From Kineosporia sp. NBRC 101731 (GTDB taxonomy: Bacteria > Actinomycetota > Actinomycetes > Actinomycetales > Kineosporiaceae): a stretch of DNA of 64,000 nt. This document shows, one piece after another, positions 15,289 through 24,293 of the stretch (positions within the stretch are counted from its first letter, which is position 1; the number at the start of each line of letters is the position of its first letter). The stretch spans positions 434,001 through 498,000 of the forward strand of contig NZ_BSTC01000005.1 of the NCBI RefSeq assembly GCF_030269305.1. The letters run 5' to 3'. The notes under the pieces are model-generated. The model was not told the origin of the DNA. It saw only the letters and a list, made by a program, of their open reading frames with translations, and made no database searches. Position numbers and translations under genes: made by a program.

Positions 15289-16977
15289 CTACGGCACCGG
15301 GAAGTAGTGGCAGGAGCGAGCGGTGCCCTCCACGTGGGTCAGGGCGGCGTCGAGGGTTTCGTGGTCGAAGCCGGTCCAGCGTTCCTGTCCGGCGCGGGTG
15401 TACTCGCCCCACGAGCGCACGGCGAACTGCTCGCGGTAGGTGTGATCGTTCTCGCCGCCGCGTTCCAGTCGCCAGGAGATCGCGCCGGTGCGGCGCCGTG
15501 ACCGTTCCACGCCCTTCATCGCGGTGACGAACGCCGCCGCCTCGCCGGGGCGCACCGTGTACTCGATCTCGACGGTGACCGGGCCGTCGGTGGGGTCAGG
15601 CTCGAACACCAGCTCCGGTGCGCCGGAGCTGAGAGCGGTGACGGTGCGGTCCAGCGTGCCGGTGGCCGCGCGCAGCGGCAGCACGGTCACGCTCAGGCCG
15701 GTGAGGACGAGCAGGCCCGCGGCGATCAGGAGGGCGTCCGAGCTGCCGATGGCGTCGGCCACCAGGCCCCAGACGAACGACGCGACGCCTTGACCGCCCA
15801 TGAAGACGAGCAGGTAGAACGCCACGCCCCGGGCCCGTACCCATCCGGCCAGGCTCAGCTGCAGGGCGGCGTTCAGGGTGGTCAGCGTGACGATCCAGGC
15901 CGTGCCGGTGACCAGGAACACCGGCACGAGCAACCAGACCGAACCCAGGGCGGGCGCGGCGCAGCCCACGGCGTAGGTGATCGCCGAGCCGGCCAGTAGC
16001 CAGGAGGAACTCAGCCGCCGGCGGAGGGCCGGGAGGGCGAAGACGCCGAGCACGGCTCCGGCCCCGAGTACCCCGAGCAGCACGCCGTACCCGCCCGACC
16101 CGAGGCCGAGCGTGCCGGTGGCGACGGTGGGCAGCAGCGCCCAGAGGGCGCAGGCCGGAACCGCGAAGAGCCCGGCGCGCAGCAGGATCCGGCGTACCCC
16201 GGGGGCTGAGCGAACGTATCGGGTGCCGGCCAGCAGAGCCTCGCCGAACCGCTCGTGGGCCAGTGGGGCCGGGCGCTGCGGGCGGTCCCAGCGCAGCAGC
16301 ACCACGAGCACGCCGATGAACGACAGGGCATTGAGGGCGAACACCGACCAGGGGCCGGTGAACCCGACGATCAGGCCGGCGGCGGCCGGGCCGATCGCCC
16401 GGGCGGCGTTGACGGTCACGCTTCCCAGCGACGCGGCTGCCGGGATCTCCTCCCGGGGAACCAGTTCCGGCTGGATCGCTTGCCAGGCGGGACTGGTCAG
16501 GGCGGACAGGCAACCGAGGGCGAAGGTCGCGGTCAGCAGCGACCACGGAGCCAGGACCCCGGTGGCGTCGAGCCCGACCAGGACGGTGGCAGCCACCGCG
16601 GAGAGCGCGGTGGTGACGACCAGCAGGCGACGGCGGTCGAGCGAGTCGGCGAGCACCCCGGCCGGCAGGGAGAGCGCTAGAACGGGAAGGAGGGACGCGG
16701 TCTGCACCAGGGCGACGAGGCTCGCGGAGTGGGAGTGCTCGACCAGGAACCACTGGGCCCCGACGCTCTGCATCCAGGCTCCGACGTTGGACGCGAGCTG
16801 CGCGGTCCAGAGCGTACGGAAGACCGGTCGCCGTAACGGGGCCCACGGTGAGGCGGAGGACGGGGGAGCCTGCGTCACGGAAACCACGGTCTGAGTGTCT
16901 GCCGGGGCTGGGTCCGGTGGTGAGGGGGCCGTCGGCCACGAATGCCTCGGATTCGGACACCCGGCCGGTGAGGGCAT
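15289..16977 (-). CDS. MFS exporter with C-terminal ABM-like domain
   Basis: 562 residues. About 12 membrane segments with the MFS loop LADSLDRRRLLV between helices 2 and 3; closest in type to the EntS/MFS_3 exporters (WMQSVGAQWFLVEHS; ALTSPAWQAIQPELVP). After the last helix there is a soluble domain of about 120 residues (VTVEIEYTVRPGEAAAFV), like antibiotic-monooxygenase-type dimer folds, which is normal for this subgroup. Start uncertain: ATG 16977 has a poor site, and GTG codons about 30 residues later are possible. Substrate unknown. It lies 47 bp downstream of, and co-directional with, the EAL gene. Confidence 0.82.
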   Translation of the reverse strand: MPSPAGCPNPRHSWPTAPSPPDPAPADTQTVVSVTQAPPSSASPWAPLRRPVFRTLWTAQLASNVGAWMQSVGAQWFLVEHSHSASLVALVQTASLLPVLALSLPAGVLADSLDRRRLLVVTTALSAVAATVLVGLDATGVLAPWSLLTATFALGCLSALTSPAWQAIQPELVPREEIPAAASLGSVTVNAARAIGPAAAGLIVGFTGPWSVFALNALSFIGVLVVLLRWDRPQRPAPLAHERFGEALLAGTRYVRSAPGVRRILLRAGLFAVPACALWALLPTVATGTLGLGSGGYGVLLGVLGAGAVLGVFALPALRRRLSSSWLLAGSAITYAVGCAAPALGSVWLLVPVFLVTGTAWIVTLTTLNAALQLSLAGWVRARGVAFYLLVFMGGQGVASFVWGLVADAIGSSDALLIAAGLLVLTGLSVTVLPLRAATGTLDRTVTALSSGAPELVFEPDPTDGPVTVEIEYTVRPGEAAAFVTAMKGVERSRRRTGAISWRLERGGENDHTYREQFAVRSWGEYTRAGQERWTGFDHETLDAALTHVEGTARSCHYFPVP

Positions 16978-17024
16978 GACCTCACCGGCCGCCCCGGCTC
17001 AGGGAACCGGCTCAGGGAGTGTGC

Positions 17025-18614
17025 TCAGGACAGCAGCCCGTCCAGCACCGGGCCCAACATGGCTGCGATCGTCCGGGCACCGCGGATCTGGCGGCGGGAC
17101 CAGGGGGCGTCGTCGCGGCGGTAGCACTCCAGCAGGCCGATCACCCGGTCACGACTGATCACGGGCACCATCAGCACGGTCTCGAAATGCAGATGCCGCA
17201 GTAGATCCCGCTCGGTCTGCTCGCCCGGGGGGCTGTGGCCGAAGGGGTCGTGACCGCGGTGGACGGGGACGACGCTGCGGGTGTTCAGACAGAGTTGGGT
17301 GAGGGGATAGCGGGCCAGGGGATACGTCGGCGTGCTGTCGCCGGTCGGGACGGGACCCGTGCGGTGGCCGGCCGCGACCAGCGCCGAGTCGCCGTCGGTG
17401 AGCACGCTGATCTCGAGCGAGTCCGCGCCGAGCACCCGACCGCAGCCGGTCACCAGGGCGCGGAGGCCGGGCAAGGACGTGACGGAGGTGAGGCGGACCA
17501 GGAACTCGTCGATGTCGGTCAGGTTGATGTCGGCCAGGTTGATGTCAGTCAGATTCTGGACGCACTCCCCGCCCAGGATCGGCGGTCGGGGTCCGAAGGT
17601 GGTGGGTACCGGGTGGGATGGAGGCCCAGGGCGCACCGGTGGTGCGAGTTGGGACGGGGTCGCGATGTGTGATGGGGACGCAAGGTGTGACGGGGGTGCG
17701 GTCGGTGACGTAGGGCGGGGGTGTGGCAGAGGCCCGGGGTGCGCCGCACGACCGGGGCGCGCCGCACGACCGGGGTGCGTCGGCCGACCGGACATCAACA
17801 CCACCAGGCAGTCGTGGGCCGAACGCACGGCGTCGGGCTCGGCTGCGCGGAACTCCGGCTGCGGCAGGCCGACGGCCCAACCCTGCGCGGAGGCGACGTC
17901 GAGAGCGGCGACGGCCTCCAGATCGTCGAGGTTCTCCACCCCCTCGGCACAGACGGTGGCCCCGATCTGCTCGGCGAGGTCCACGACGGCCCGGATCAGC
18001 GCGGCCTTCGACGGGTTGTCCGCCACGCCCTGCACCAGGGCCCGGTCGAGCTTGAGCTTGTCGGGCACGAGGTCCATCACCCGGCGCAGGCCGGAGTGAG
18101 CGGTGCCGACGTCGTCGATCGCTACCCGGGCGCCGCGTTCGCGCAGCTGGTCGAGCCGCCGGCGCAGGACGTCGGTGCCCGGTGACCACTCGTGCTCGGT
18201 CAGCTCGATCTCGATGCCGGTCAGGTCGGCGGGCAGCACAGCGACGAACGACGGGCTGGTCAAGACGGTCGGCGAGACGTTGACGGCGATCGTGGTGCCG
18301 GCAGGCCGCTCGTGCCGGCGGGCCAGGGCGCTCGCGACGGCCGCCGACTCCAGCGCGGTGCCGAGGCCGAGTTCGCGGGCGCGGGAGAACCAGTCCTCCG
18401 TCCCGCGGATCGGGCTCCCAGGGAACCGGGCTAGCGCCTCGTAGCCCTCGACCGTCATCCGCGACAGCGAGAGCTGCGGCTGGTAAACGATTTTCGGACC
18501 ACCGTCGCTGAGTACGCGGCGCAGAGCGAGCCGCGCCGCGTTCGCCGACCACGGGTGTTCGTCCTCGTGGGTCGCCGGACCGCGCCGGGCGGACGGGACG
18601 GAGGCGGTTTCCAT
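17025..18614 (-). CDS. EAL-domain (c-di-GMP phosphodiesterase-like) protein with C-terminal GAF domain
   Basis: 529 residues. EAL domain at about 30-270: EAL itself (59-61 in VEGYEALARF), NVSP, IELTEHE, IDDVGTAHSG, DKLKLDR and CAEGVEN. The usual metal and catalytic acids are therefore present, although loop 6 (normally DDFGTGYSS) is altered. A proline/histidine-rich linker and three short NL-D-I repeats join it to a GAF domain (about 375-529), a possible ligand or light sensor. No GGDEF domain. ATG 18614 has AGGGG 7 nt upstream. Likely hydrolyses or senses c-di-GMP; activity needs testing. Confidence 0.82.
   Translation of the reverse strand: METASVPSARRGPATHEDEHPWSANAARLALRRVLSDGGPKIVYQPQLSLSRMTVEGYEALARFPGSPIRGTEDWFSRARELGLGTALESAAVASALARRHERPAGTTIAVNVSPTVLTSPSFVAVLPADLTGIEIELTEHEWSPGTDVLRRRLDQLRERGARVAIDDVGTAHSGLRRVMDLVPDKLKLDRALVQGVADNPSKAALIRAVVDLAEQIGATVCAEGVENLDDLEAVAALDVASAQGWAVGLPQPEFRAAEPDAVRSAHDCLVVLMSGRPTHPGRAARPGRAAHPGPLPHPRPTSPTAPPSHLASPSHIATPSQLAPPVRPGPPSHPVPTTFGPRPPILGGECVQNLTDINLADINLTDIDEFLVRLTSVTSLPGLRALVTGCGRVLGADSLEISVLTDGDSALVAAGHRTGPVPTGDSTPTYPLARYPLTQLCLNTRSVVPVHRGHDPFGHSPPGEQTERDLLRHLHFETVLMVPVISRDRVIGLLECYRRDDAPWSRRQIRGARTIAAMLGPVLDGLLS
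17511..17555 (-). repeat. Three 15-bp tandem repeats in the EAL-GAF linker
   Basis: Units 17511-17525, 17526-17540 and 17541-17555 differ by one to three bases and encode NLTDI, NLADI, NLTDI on the minus strand. The pattern resembles pentapeptide-repeat coils (A(D/N)LxX) but only three turns long. Confidence 0.7.
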
Positions 18615-18857
18615 CGTGCGACCCCTGGGGGAGAAGGGCTTCAACGGGGCCGTGGGATTGCGGCCTGTTCGTGAAGCCTTCCACAGGGGTCCCACGGAGG
18701 AATCCTCTGAACGGCCCGGTTTTCGTTACAACCAGTGGAGGTGTCGTCACATCGGGGTGGGAGAATCCGGACGCCCGGGGCCGTCTGGTGATGCTCGGTG
18801 AGTGCCCGGCGGTCGACCCGGGCACGGCATCACGGAACGCTACCGGGGTGTGTTCCT

Positions 18858-18919
18858 GCGGCAGGCGGCAGGCGGCAGGCGGCAGGCGGCAGGCGGCAGG
18901 CGGCAGGCGGCAGGCGGCA
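18858..18919. repeat. Tandem heptamer GCGGCAG, about nine copies
   Basis: 62 bp of uninterrupted GCGGCAG units, ending where the last unit turns into GCGGCAT. Exact identity between units suggests recent expansion and a likely variable-number locus. Confidence 0.9.
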
Positions 18920-18947
18920 TGCGACCACGGCCGTCGGCATCTTCCTG

Positions 18948-19019
18948 TTCGTGATCGGGCGATACCTGACTCCCCGGCCGGGGTCTCTCGTTTCCGGGGA
19001 GGGTTTGCATGATCACGGG
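18948..19019. repeat. Inverted pair of the dispersed GTGATCATGCAAA repeat, one arm degenerate
   Basis: The right arm (18994-19019, read on the minus strand) is a good copy: CCCGTGATCATGCAAACC then CTCCCCGG. The left arm (18948-18980) starts TTCGTGATCGGGCG and ends CTCCCCGG but has diverged in the middle. It lies just downstream of gabT, so it may also end that transcript. Confidence 0.75.
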
Positions 19020-19047
19020 CAAGGGGACTGGGGCGGACGGGCGGCTG

Positions 19048-20439
19048 TCAGGCGACCTGTTCGGCGAAGGCCTCGGTGAGCACGGCGAGCGCGTCGTCGA
19101 GCAGGTCGTCGGTGATCGTGACGGGCGGTAGCAGGCGGATGACGTTGCCGTAGGTGCCGCAGGTCAGGGTGATCACGCCGTGCTGGTGGCAATGCTTCGC
19201 GACCCGGGCCGCCAGGCCCGCGTCCGGTGTCGCCGAGCCGGGGACGTTCAGTTCGATCGCCTGCATGGCTCCGCGCCCCCGGACGTCCGCAATCTGTGGG
19301 AACTTCGCCTGGAGGTCCAGCAGGAAGGATCGCAGCCGCTCGCCCAGCCGGCGCCCGGTGTTCACCAGATCGTCCTGCTCGATGGAAGCGATCGCGGCGA
19401 GCGCGGCGGCGCACGACACCGGATTGCCCGTGTAGGTGCCACCGATTCCGCCGGCGTGGGCGGCGTCCATGATCGACGCCCGGCCCGTGACCGCTGAGAG
19501 CGGCATACCGCCCGCGATGCCCTTGGCGGTGATCACCAGGTCGGGCACCACGCCCTCGTGCTCGCAGGCGAAGAAGTGCCCGGTGCGGGCGAAACCGGAC
19601 TGCACCTCGTCGGCCACGAACACCACGTCGTTCGCCGTGCCCCAGGCGGCCAGGGCCGGGATGAAACCCGGTGCGGGCACGATAAATCCGCCCTCGCCCA
19701 GGATCGGTTCGATCACCAGGCAGGCCACCCGCCTCGCGCCGACCTGGCTCTCGATGTCACTGATCGCCCGGGCGGCGGCCGCGGCCCCGTCGGTACCGAG
19801 CGGGTCGCGCAGCGGGTAGGACATCGGCGCCCGGAACACCTCGCCGGCGAACGGGCCGAAACCGTCCTTGTAGGGCATGTTCTTGGCGGTCATCGCCATC
19901 GTCAGATTGGTGCGGCCGTGGTAGGCGTGGTCGAACACCACCACGGTGTCGCGGCCCGTGGCGCGGCGCGCGATCTTCACCGCGTTCTCCACCGCCTCGG
20001 CGCCGGAATTGAACAGTGCGGAACGCTTTTCGAAGTCACCGGGAGTCAGGCGGTTGAGCGCCTCGCAGACCGCCACGTACCCCTCGTACGGGGTGATGGT
20101 GAAACAGGTGTGACTGAACTGCGCGATCTGCTGCTGCACGCCGGCGACGACGGCGGGCACCGCGTGGCCCACCGTGGTGACGGCGATGCCGGAACCCAGG
20201 TCGATGAGGTGGTTGCCGTCGACGTCCACCACGATGCCGCCACCGGCCCGGGCCGCGAACACCGGCATCAGGCTGCTGACCCCCGAGGCCACCGCCGCGT
20301 CCCGCCGGGCCGCCAGCTCGCGGGAGCGGGGACCGGGCAATTCGGTGACCAGGTGGCGCTTCTGGGCGACGGCCGGGAGGCTGTACTGCGCGGCGATCCC
20401 ACCGGTCGCGCCGGTCGGGGAGAGGGTGGAGTCGGGCAT
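19048..20439 (-). CDS. gabT: 4-aminobutyrate aminotransferase
   Basis: 463 residues. Class III PLP enzyme that converts 4-aminobutyrate and 2-oxoglutarate to succinate semialdehyde and glutamate. PLP lysine K306 in VITAKGIAGGMPLSAV; SGAEAVENAVK (145-155); VADEVQSGFARTG with the cofactor Asp. Length and motifs match GabT. The start is ATG 20439 because TATGCT, a -10 hexamer, lies 6 nt upstream (leaderless type); the frame continues upstream into dxr but is not gabT-like there. It takes the GABA produced by polyamine breakdown, linking it to the locus at 5-15 kb. Confidence 0.9.
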   Translation of the reverse strand: MPDSTLSPTGATGGIAAQYSLPAVAQKRHLVTELPGPRSRELAARRDAAVASGVSSLMPVFAARAGGGIVVDVDGNHLIDLGSGIAVTTVGHAVPAVVAGVQQQIAQFSHTCFTITPYEGYVAVCEALNRLTPGDFEKRSALFNSGAEAVENAVKIARRATGRDTVVVFDHAYHGRTNLTMAMTAKNMPYKDGFGPFAGEVFRAPMSYPLRDPLGTDGAAAAARAISDIESQVGARRVACLVIEPILGEGGFIVPAPGFIPALAAWGTANDVVFVADEVQSGFARTGHFFACEHEGVVPDLVITAKGIAGGMPLSAVTGRASIMDAAHAGGIGGTYTGNPVSCAAALAAIASIEQDDLVNTGRRLGERLRSFLLDLQAKFPQIADVRGRGAMQAIELNVPGSATPDAGLAARVAKHCHQHGVITLTCGTYGNVIRLLPPVTITDDLLDDALAVLTEAFAEQVA

Positions 20440-20451
20440 GGGCCCAGCATA
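20440..20451 (-). promoter_or_regulatory. Leaderless-type -10 box for gabT
   Basis: TATGCT (20451-20446 on the minus strand) ends 6 nt before ATG 20439, placing the transcription start at or next to the start codon. No Shine-Dalgarno is present. Confidence 0.55.
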
Positions 20452-20568
20452 GGTTCCGTAGAGATTTCTCGTGATCGCCCGGGCGCGGTCCGTCCTCACC
20501 TCCCCCGACGATCCTGAGCCGTCCGCCCCGGCACCGGGCCTGCGGTTCGGGATGCCAGACTGGCCGCC

Positions 20569-21744
20569 ATGTCTGAACGTCGCGACGTCGTGCTCCTCGG
20601 TTCCACCGGTTCCATCGGTACTCAGGCGATCGACGTGGTGAACCGCAATCCCGATCTCTTCCGGGTGGTCGCCCTGGCCGCCGGTGGCGGCAACCTCGAG
20701 TTGCTGGCCACCCAGGCGGCGCAGCTGAGGGTGGCGGTCGTCGCGGTCGGGGACGCGTCGAAGCGCGCGGCCCTCGAGGATCTCCTGACCCATCACGCGG
20801 GGGCGGGACACGGCATCGAGGTACTGGCCGGGCCCGATGCTGCCGCGCAGGTCGCGGCGCGCCCGGGCGACGTGGTGCTGAACGGCATCACCGGAGCCAT
20901 CGGCCTGGCCCCCACGCTCGCCGCGCTCGGCGCCGGCAGCACGCTGGCCCTGGCCAACAAGGAATCGCTGATCATCGGTGGCGAACTGGTGACGGGCGCG
21001 GCTGCTCCCGGCCAGATCGTGCCGGTCGACTCCGAGCACTCGGCGCTGGCCCAGGCCCTGCGCGGGGGGACGCCCGAGGAGGTGAAGCGGCTGGTGGTGA
21101 CGGCCAGTGGCGGCCCGTTCCGGGGCCGGACCCGGGCCGATCTCGAGAGCGTCACGCCGGCCCAGGCCCTGAAGCACCCCACCTGGGACATGGGTCCCAT
21201 GGTCACGACGAACTCGGCCACCCTGGTCAACAAGGGCCTCGAGGTGATCGAGGCGCACCTGCTGTTCGGCATCCCCTTCGACCGGATCGACGTGGTCGTG
21301 CACCCGCAGTCGATCGTGCACTCGATGGTCGAGTTCACCGACGGCTCCACCCTGGCCCAGTGCTCGCCCCCCGACATGCGCCTGCCCATCGCCCTCGGGA
21401 TGGCCTGGCCGCACCGGGTTCCCGGGGCGATCGGCGGACTGGACTGGACCACCGCGAGCACCTGGGAGTTCTTCCCCCTCGACGACGAGGCCTTCCCGGG
21501 GGTGCGGCTGGCCCGTGCCGCGGGGGAGCAGGCAGGCACGTTCCCGGCCGTCTACAACGCCGCGAACGAGGAGTGCGTCTGGGCCTTCCACGACGGGCGC
21601 ATCGGTTTCAACCAGATCCTCGACGTGGTCGGCGACGTTCTGGCCGACCACGCGCAGGAGGGTGACCTGACCATCGAGGCCGTGCTGGCCGCGGACACCT
21701 GGGCCCGGGAGCGCGCCCGGGAGCGCATGGCGAAGCTGACCTGA
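20569..21744 (+). CDS. dxr: 1-deoxy-D-xylulose 5-phosphate reductoisomerase
   Basis: 391 residues. Second step of the MEP isoprenoid pathway: NADPH-dependent rearrangement and reduction of DXP to MEP. NADPH site GSTGSIG (11-17), NKESLI and the metal/substrate region PVDSEHSA, then [20 protein letters not shown]. Divergent from gabT by 129 bp. CAGACT, a weak -10-like hexamer, lies 7 nt before ATG. In most actinobacteria the site-2 protease and ispG follow directly in the same direction; here a minus-strand GNAT-ispG block intervenes. Confidence 0.95.
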   Translation: MSERRDVVLLGSTGSIGTQAIDVVNRNPDLFRVVALAAGGGNLELLATQAAQLRVAVVAVGDASKRAALEDLLTHHAGAGHGIEVLAGPDAAAQVAARPGDVVLNGITGAIGLAPTLAALGAGSTLALANKESLIIGGELVTGAAAPGQIVPVDSEHSALAQALRGGTPEEVKRLVVTASGGPFRGRTRADLESVTPAQALKHPTWDMGPMVTTNSATLVNKGLEVIEAHLLFGIPFDRIDVVVHPQSIVHSMVEFTDGSTLAQCSPPDMRLPIALGMAWPHRVPGAIGGLDWTTASTWEFFPLDDEAFPGVRLARAAGEQAGTFPAVYNAANEECVWAFHDGRIGFNQILDVVGDVLADHAQEGDLTIEAVLAADTWARERARERMAKLT

Positions 21745-21822
21745 CCTGACCGGTCTCGTCCGGGACGGTCCAGTTTTTCATCGAGCAAGCGATAACAGGC
21801 TTTCGCTGCGTTAATTCAAGGC

Positions 21823-21867
21823 ATCGTGTGCATTCTCGGCGGACTGACCGCAAGGAATGCACACGAT
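21823..21867. terminator. 13-bp perfect inverted repeat between dxr and the GNAT gene
   Basis: ATCGTGTGCATTC (21823-21835) pairs with GAATGCACACGAT (21855-21867); the 19-nt centre can form an inner GCGG/CCGC stem. It lies between convergent genes, so a bidirectional terminator is likely. It is AT-richer than most terminators here, so a protein-binding site is also possible. Confidence 0.6.
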
Positions 21868-21955
21868 CCGGACCGGCTCGGCAGCGAAGGTGACGAGACC
21901 CGCGTCTTCTGCTCCGCCGACCAGGTGACCTCACCGCAAAGATGAGGTGATGGCT

Positions 21956-22807
21956 TCAGAACAGGATGGTCGCGTAGGTGCCGACCGTCTGGAACCCGAC
22001 TCGCTCGTAGGCCCGGATGGCCCGGGTGTTGTAGCCGTTGACGTACAGCGACACGATCGGGGCGACCTCGCGCTGCACGATCTCGACCAGGCTGGCCATG
22101 GCCGGGGCGGCGACGCCCTGGCCCCGGTAGCGCGGGTTCACCCACACGCCCTGCACCTGTACGGCCTCGGGCACCACCGAGCCGAGCTCCGCCTTGAACA
22201 CGACGACGGGGCCGGAGTCGGTCTCGTCCATGCGCACGAACGAACGGCCTGACGCGACCAGGCCGCTGACCTGGGCCCGGTAGACGGCGCCCCCGTCGGC
22301 GGCGACGGGGGAGTAGCCGACCTCCTCGGTGAACATCGCGACACAGGCCGGCACGAGCAGCTCGAGCTCGGACATCTGGCTGCGGCGCACCAGGGGGTCG
22401 GACTCCACCGTGGGCGGGGTGGACATGGCCATCAGCGGCTGGTTGGCGCGGATGTCACGGGCCGGACCCCACGACGCCTGCAGGTGCTGCCACAGTCCGA
22501 GCACCATGTGGGCGGGGCCGACGATGCTGGAGCACTGACGGCCACTGCGCCGGGCGCGGTAGGCGAATGCCTCCACGGCCTGCTCGTTGGCGTTGACGGG
22601 CACCAGGTTCGCGCCCGACCAGCAGGCGGCGCGCATGGCGCCGGACTCGTACCAGCCCCAGATCTCGCCGCCGTGCCGGCGCGGGTCACCCTTCAGGGCC
22701 CGCAGCCGGGCGGCCACGAAGAGGTTCGCGACCGGGTCCTGGGCACACAGGGCCAGGGCCTCTTCGACGTCGTCCCTGGCCAGAACCTTCAGCGCCGAGC
22801 GCAGCAC
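21956..22807 (-). CDS. GNAT acetyltransferase with N-terminal DUF4081-like domain
   Basis: 283 residues. The C-terminal half is a GNAT domain (VQGVWVNPRYRGQGVAAPAM, the acetyl-CoA loop; SLYVNGYNTRAIRAYERVGF). The N-terminal half resembles the DUF4081 domain of the actinobacterial GNAT gene that normally neighbours ispG. Start GTG 22807 has GGTGAGG 7 nt upstream; TTG 22813 is too close to that site. It lies 48 bp downstream of ispG in the same direction, so probably co-transcribed. Substrate unknown. Confidence 0.82.
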   Translation of the reverse strand: MLRSALKVLARDDVEEALALCAQDPVANLFVAARLRALKGDPRRHGGEIWGWYESGAMRAACWSGANLVPVNANEQAVEAFAYRARRSGRQCSSIVGPAHMVLGLWQHLQASWGPARDIRANQPLMAMSTPPTVESDPLVRRSQMSELELLVPACVAMFTEEVGYSPVAADGGAVYRAQVSGLVASGRSFVRMDETDSGPVVVFKAELGSVVPEAVQVQGVWVNPRYRGQGVAAPAMASLVEIVQREVAPIVSLYVNGYNTRAIRAYERVGFQTVGTYATILF

Positions 22808-22854
22808 GTGCAAACCTCACCTGTCGTCATGGTGCGCCCCGCAGCCGCCGCAGG

Positions 22855-24006
22855 TCAGCTGACGGACACCTGGGGAGAGCCCTCCGGCGCATCATCGCCC
22901 ATCTCCTCGGCGATGCGCATCGCTTCCTCGATCAGGGTCTCGACGATCTTCGACTCGGGCACGGTCTTGACGACCTCACCACGGACGAAGATCTGGCCCT
23001 TTCCGTTGCCGGAGGCTACTCCCAGATCGGCCTCACGCGCCTCGCCCGGGCCGTTCACCACGCAACCCATCACGGCGACGCGCAGCGGCACCTCCATGCC
23101 CTCGAGGCCGGCGGTCACCTGTTCGGCCAGCGTGTACACGTCGACCTGGGCGCGACCGCACGACGGGCAGGAGACGATCTCGAGCTTGCGCGGGCGCAGG
23201 TTCAGCGACTGCAGGATCTGGATGCCGACCTTGACCTCCTCCACCGGCGGGGCGGAGAGGGACACCCGGATCGTGTCGCCGATGCCGTTGCCGAGCAGGT
23301 GGCCGAAGGCGACGGCCGACTTGATCGTGCCCTGGAACGCCGGGCCCGCCTCGGTGACCCCCAGGTGCAGGGGCCAGTCACCGCGCTCGGCGAGCAGCTC
23401 GTACGCGCGCACCATGACCACCGGGTCGTTGTGCTTGACCGAGATCTTGAAGTCGTGGAAGCCGTGCTCCTCGAACAGCGAGGCCTCCCACACCGCCGAC
23501 TCGACCAGCGCCTCGGGCGTGGCCTTGCCGTACTTGGCGAGCAGGCGCTTGTCGAGGGAACCGGCGTTGACGCCGATCCGGATCGACGTGCCGGCGTCGC
23601 CCGCGGCCTTGGCGATCTGCTTGACCTGGTCGTCGAACTGCCGGATGTTGCCCGGGTTCACCCGGACGGCGGCGCAGCCGGCGTCGATCGCGGCGTACAC
23701 GTACTTCGGCTGGAAGTGGATGTCGGCGATCACCGGGATCTGCGACTTGCGGGCGATCGCCGACAGTGCGTCGGCGTCGTCCTGGCTCGGGCAGGCGACC
23801 CGCACGATGTCGCACCCGGCCGCCGTGAGCTGAGCAATCTGCTGCAGAGTGGCGTTCACGTCGGAGGTCAGCGTGGTCGTCATGGACTGCACCGAGACCG
23901 GTGCGTCGCCGCCGACCGCGACCTTGCCGACCTGGATCTTGCGGGATTTACGGCGGGGGGTGAGAACGGGCGGCGGCGCGGTTGGAATACCCAGACTGAC
24001 GCTCAT
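22855..24006 (-). CDS. ispG: 4-hydroxy-3-methylbut-2-en-1-yl diphosphate synthase (flavodoxin)
   Basis: 383 residues. Radical-type [4Fe-4S] enzyme late in the MEP pathway, turning MEcPP into HMBPP. Iron-sulfur ligands C280, C283 and C315 ([19 protein letters not shown]) with E322. ATG 24006 is used; AAGGAGG lies 13 nt upstream, rather far. Divergent from the site-2 protease gene; CATAAT at 24088-24083 on the minus strand is a possible -10. Orientation opposite to dxr is unusual for actinobacteria. Confidence 0.94.
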   Translation of the reverse strand: MSVSLGIPTAPPPVLTPRRKSRKIQVGKVAVGGDAPVSVQSMTTTLTSDVNATLQQIAQLTAAGCDIVRVACPSQDDADALSAIARKSQIPVIADIHFQPKYVYAAIDAGCAAVRVNPGNIRQFDDQVKQIAKAAGDAGTSIRIGVNAGSLDKRLLAKYGKATPEALVESAVWEASLFEEHGFHDFKISVKHNDPVVMVRAYELLAERGDWPLHLGVTEAGPAFQGTIKSAVAFGHLLGNGIGDTIRVSLSAPPVEEVKVGIQILQSLNLRPRKLEIVSCPSCGRAQVDVYTLAEQVTAGLEGMEVPLRVAVMGCVVNGPGEAREADLGVASGNGKGQIFVRGEVVKTVPESKIVETLIEEAMRIAEEMGDDAPEGSPQVSVS

Positions 24007-24293
24007 GACCTGAACCGTGCCTCCTTGGGAAAACCCCGTTTTAACTGCCCTTCCGTCCATTCAGAACGGATCGGAGCGTCAATTATGCCGTGCCCGGAGG
24101 GTGCTCCTTCTCACCTGTCCTCACCCGCACGGTGGGTACACCGGATGTTCATCCCGGCCGACAGAGCTCCCGGAGAACGAACCCGGGCTGTCGTGTGCCA
24201 CCGGTCGACAGGCCGGGCGGGTATAAAAGTGGGGCGTTCCCCGATCCGGGCGAACAGGGTGCATCTGACAGCGATCAGGGAGTAACGGCGGGG

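Larger units (their letters stand above)
18615..19047. other. Intergenic region with tandem heptamers and a dispersed-repeat pair
   Basis: 433 bp between the EAL gene and gabT with no supported gene. It holds the heptamer array at 18858-18919 and the inverted repeat pair at 18948-19019. The EAL promoter should lie between about 18630 and 18750, but no clear -10/-35 pair was found. Confidence 0.6.

Noticed and set aside
18858-18919. Heptamer array as a CRISPR array
   Set aside because: Units are 7 bp with no spacers and no cas genes are present. The NusA, EAL and IF-2 repeats are in-frame coding repeats and likewise not CRISPR.
20468-20490. CTCGTGATCGCCCGGGC as another copy of the dispersed repeat
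   Set aside because: Only CGTGATC is shared; the GCAAA part and the C-rich tail are missing, so a chance match is likely.
20440-21651. N-terminal extension of gabT reading through the dxr region
   Set aside because: The gabT frame is open far upstream, but that part is antisense to dxr and unlike any aminotransferase; a -10 box and the family length place the start at 20439.
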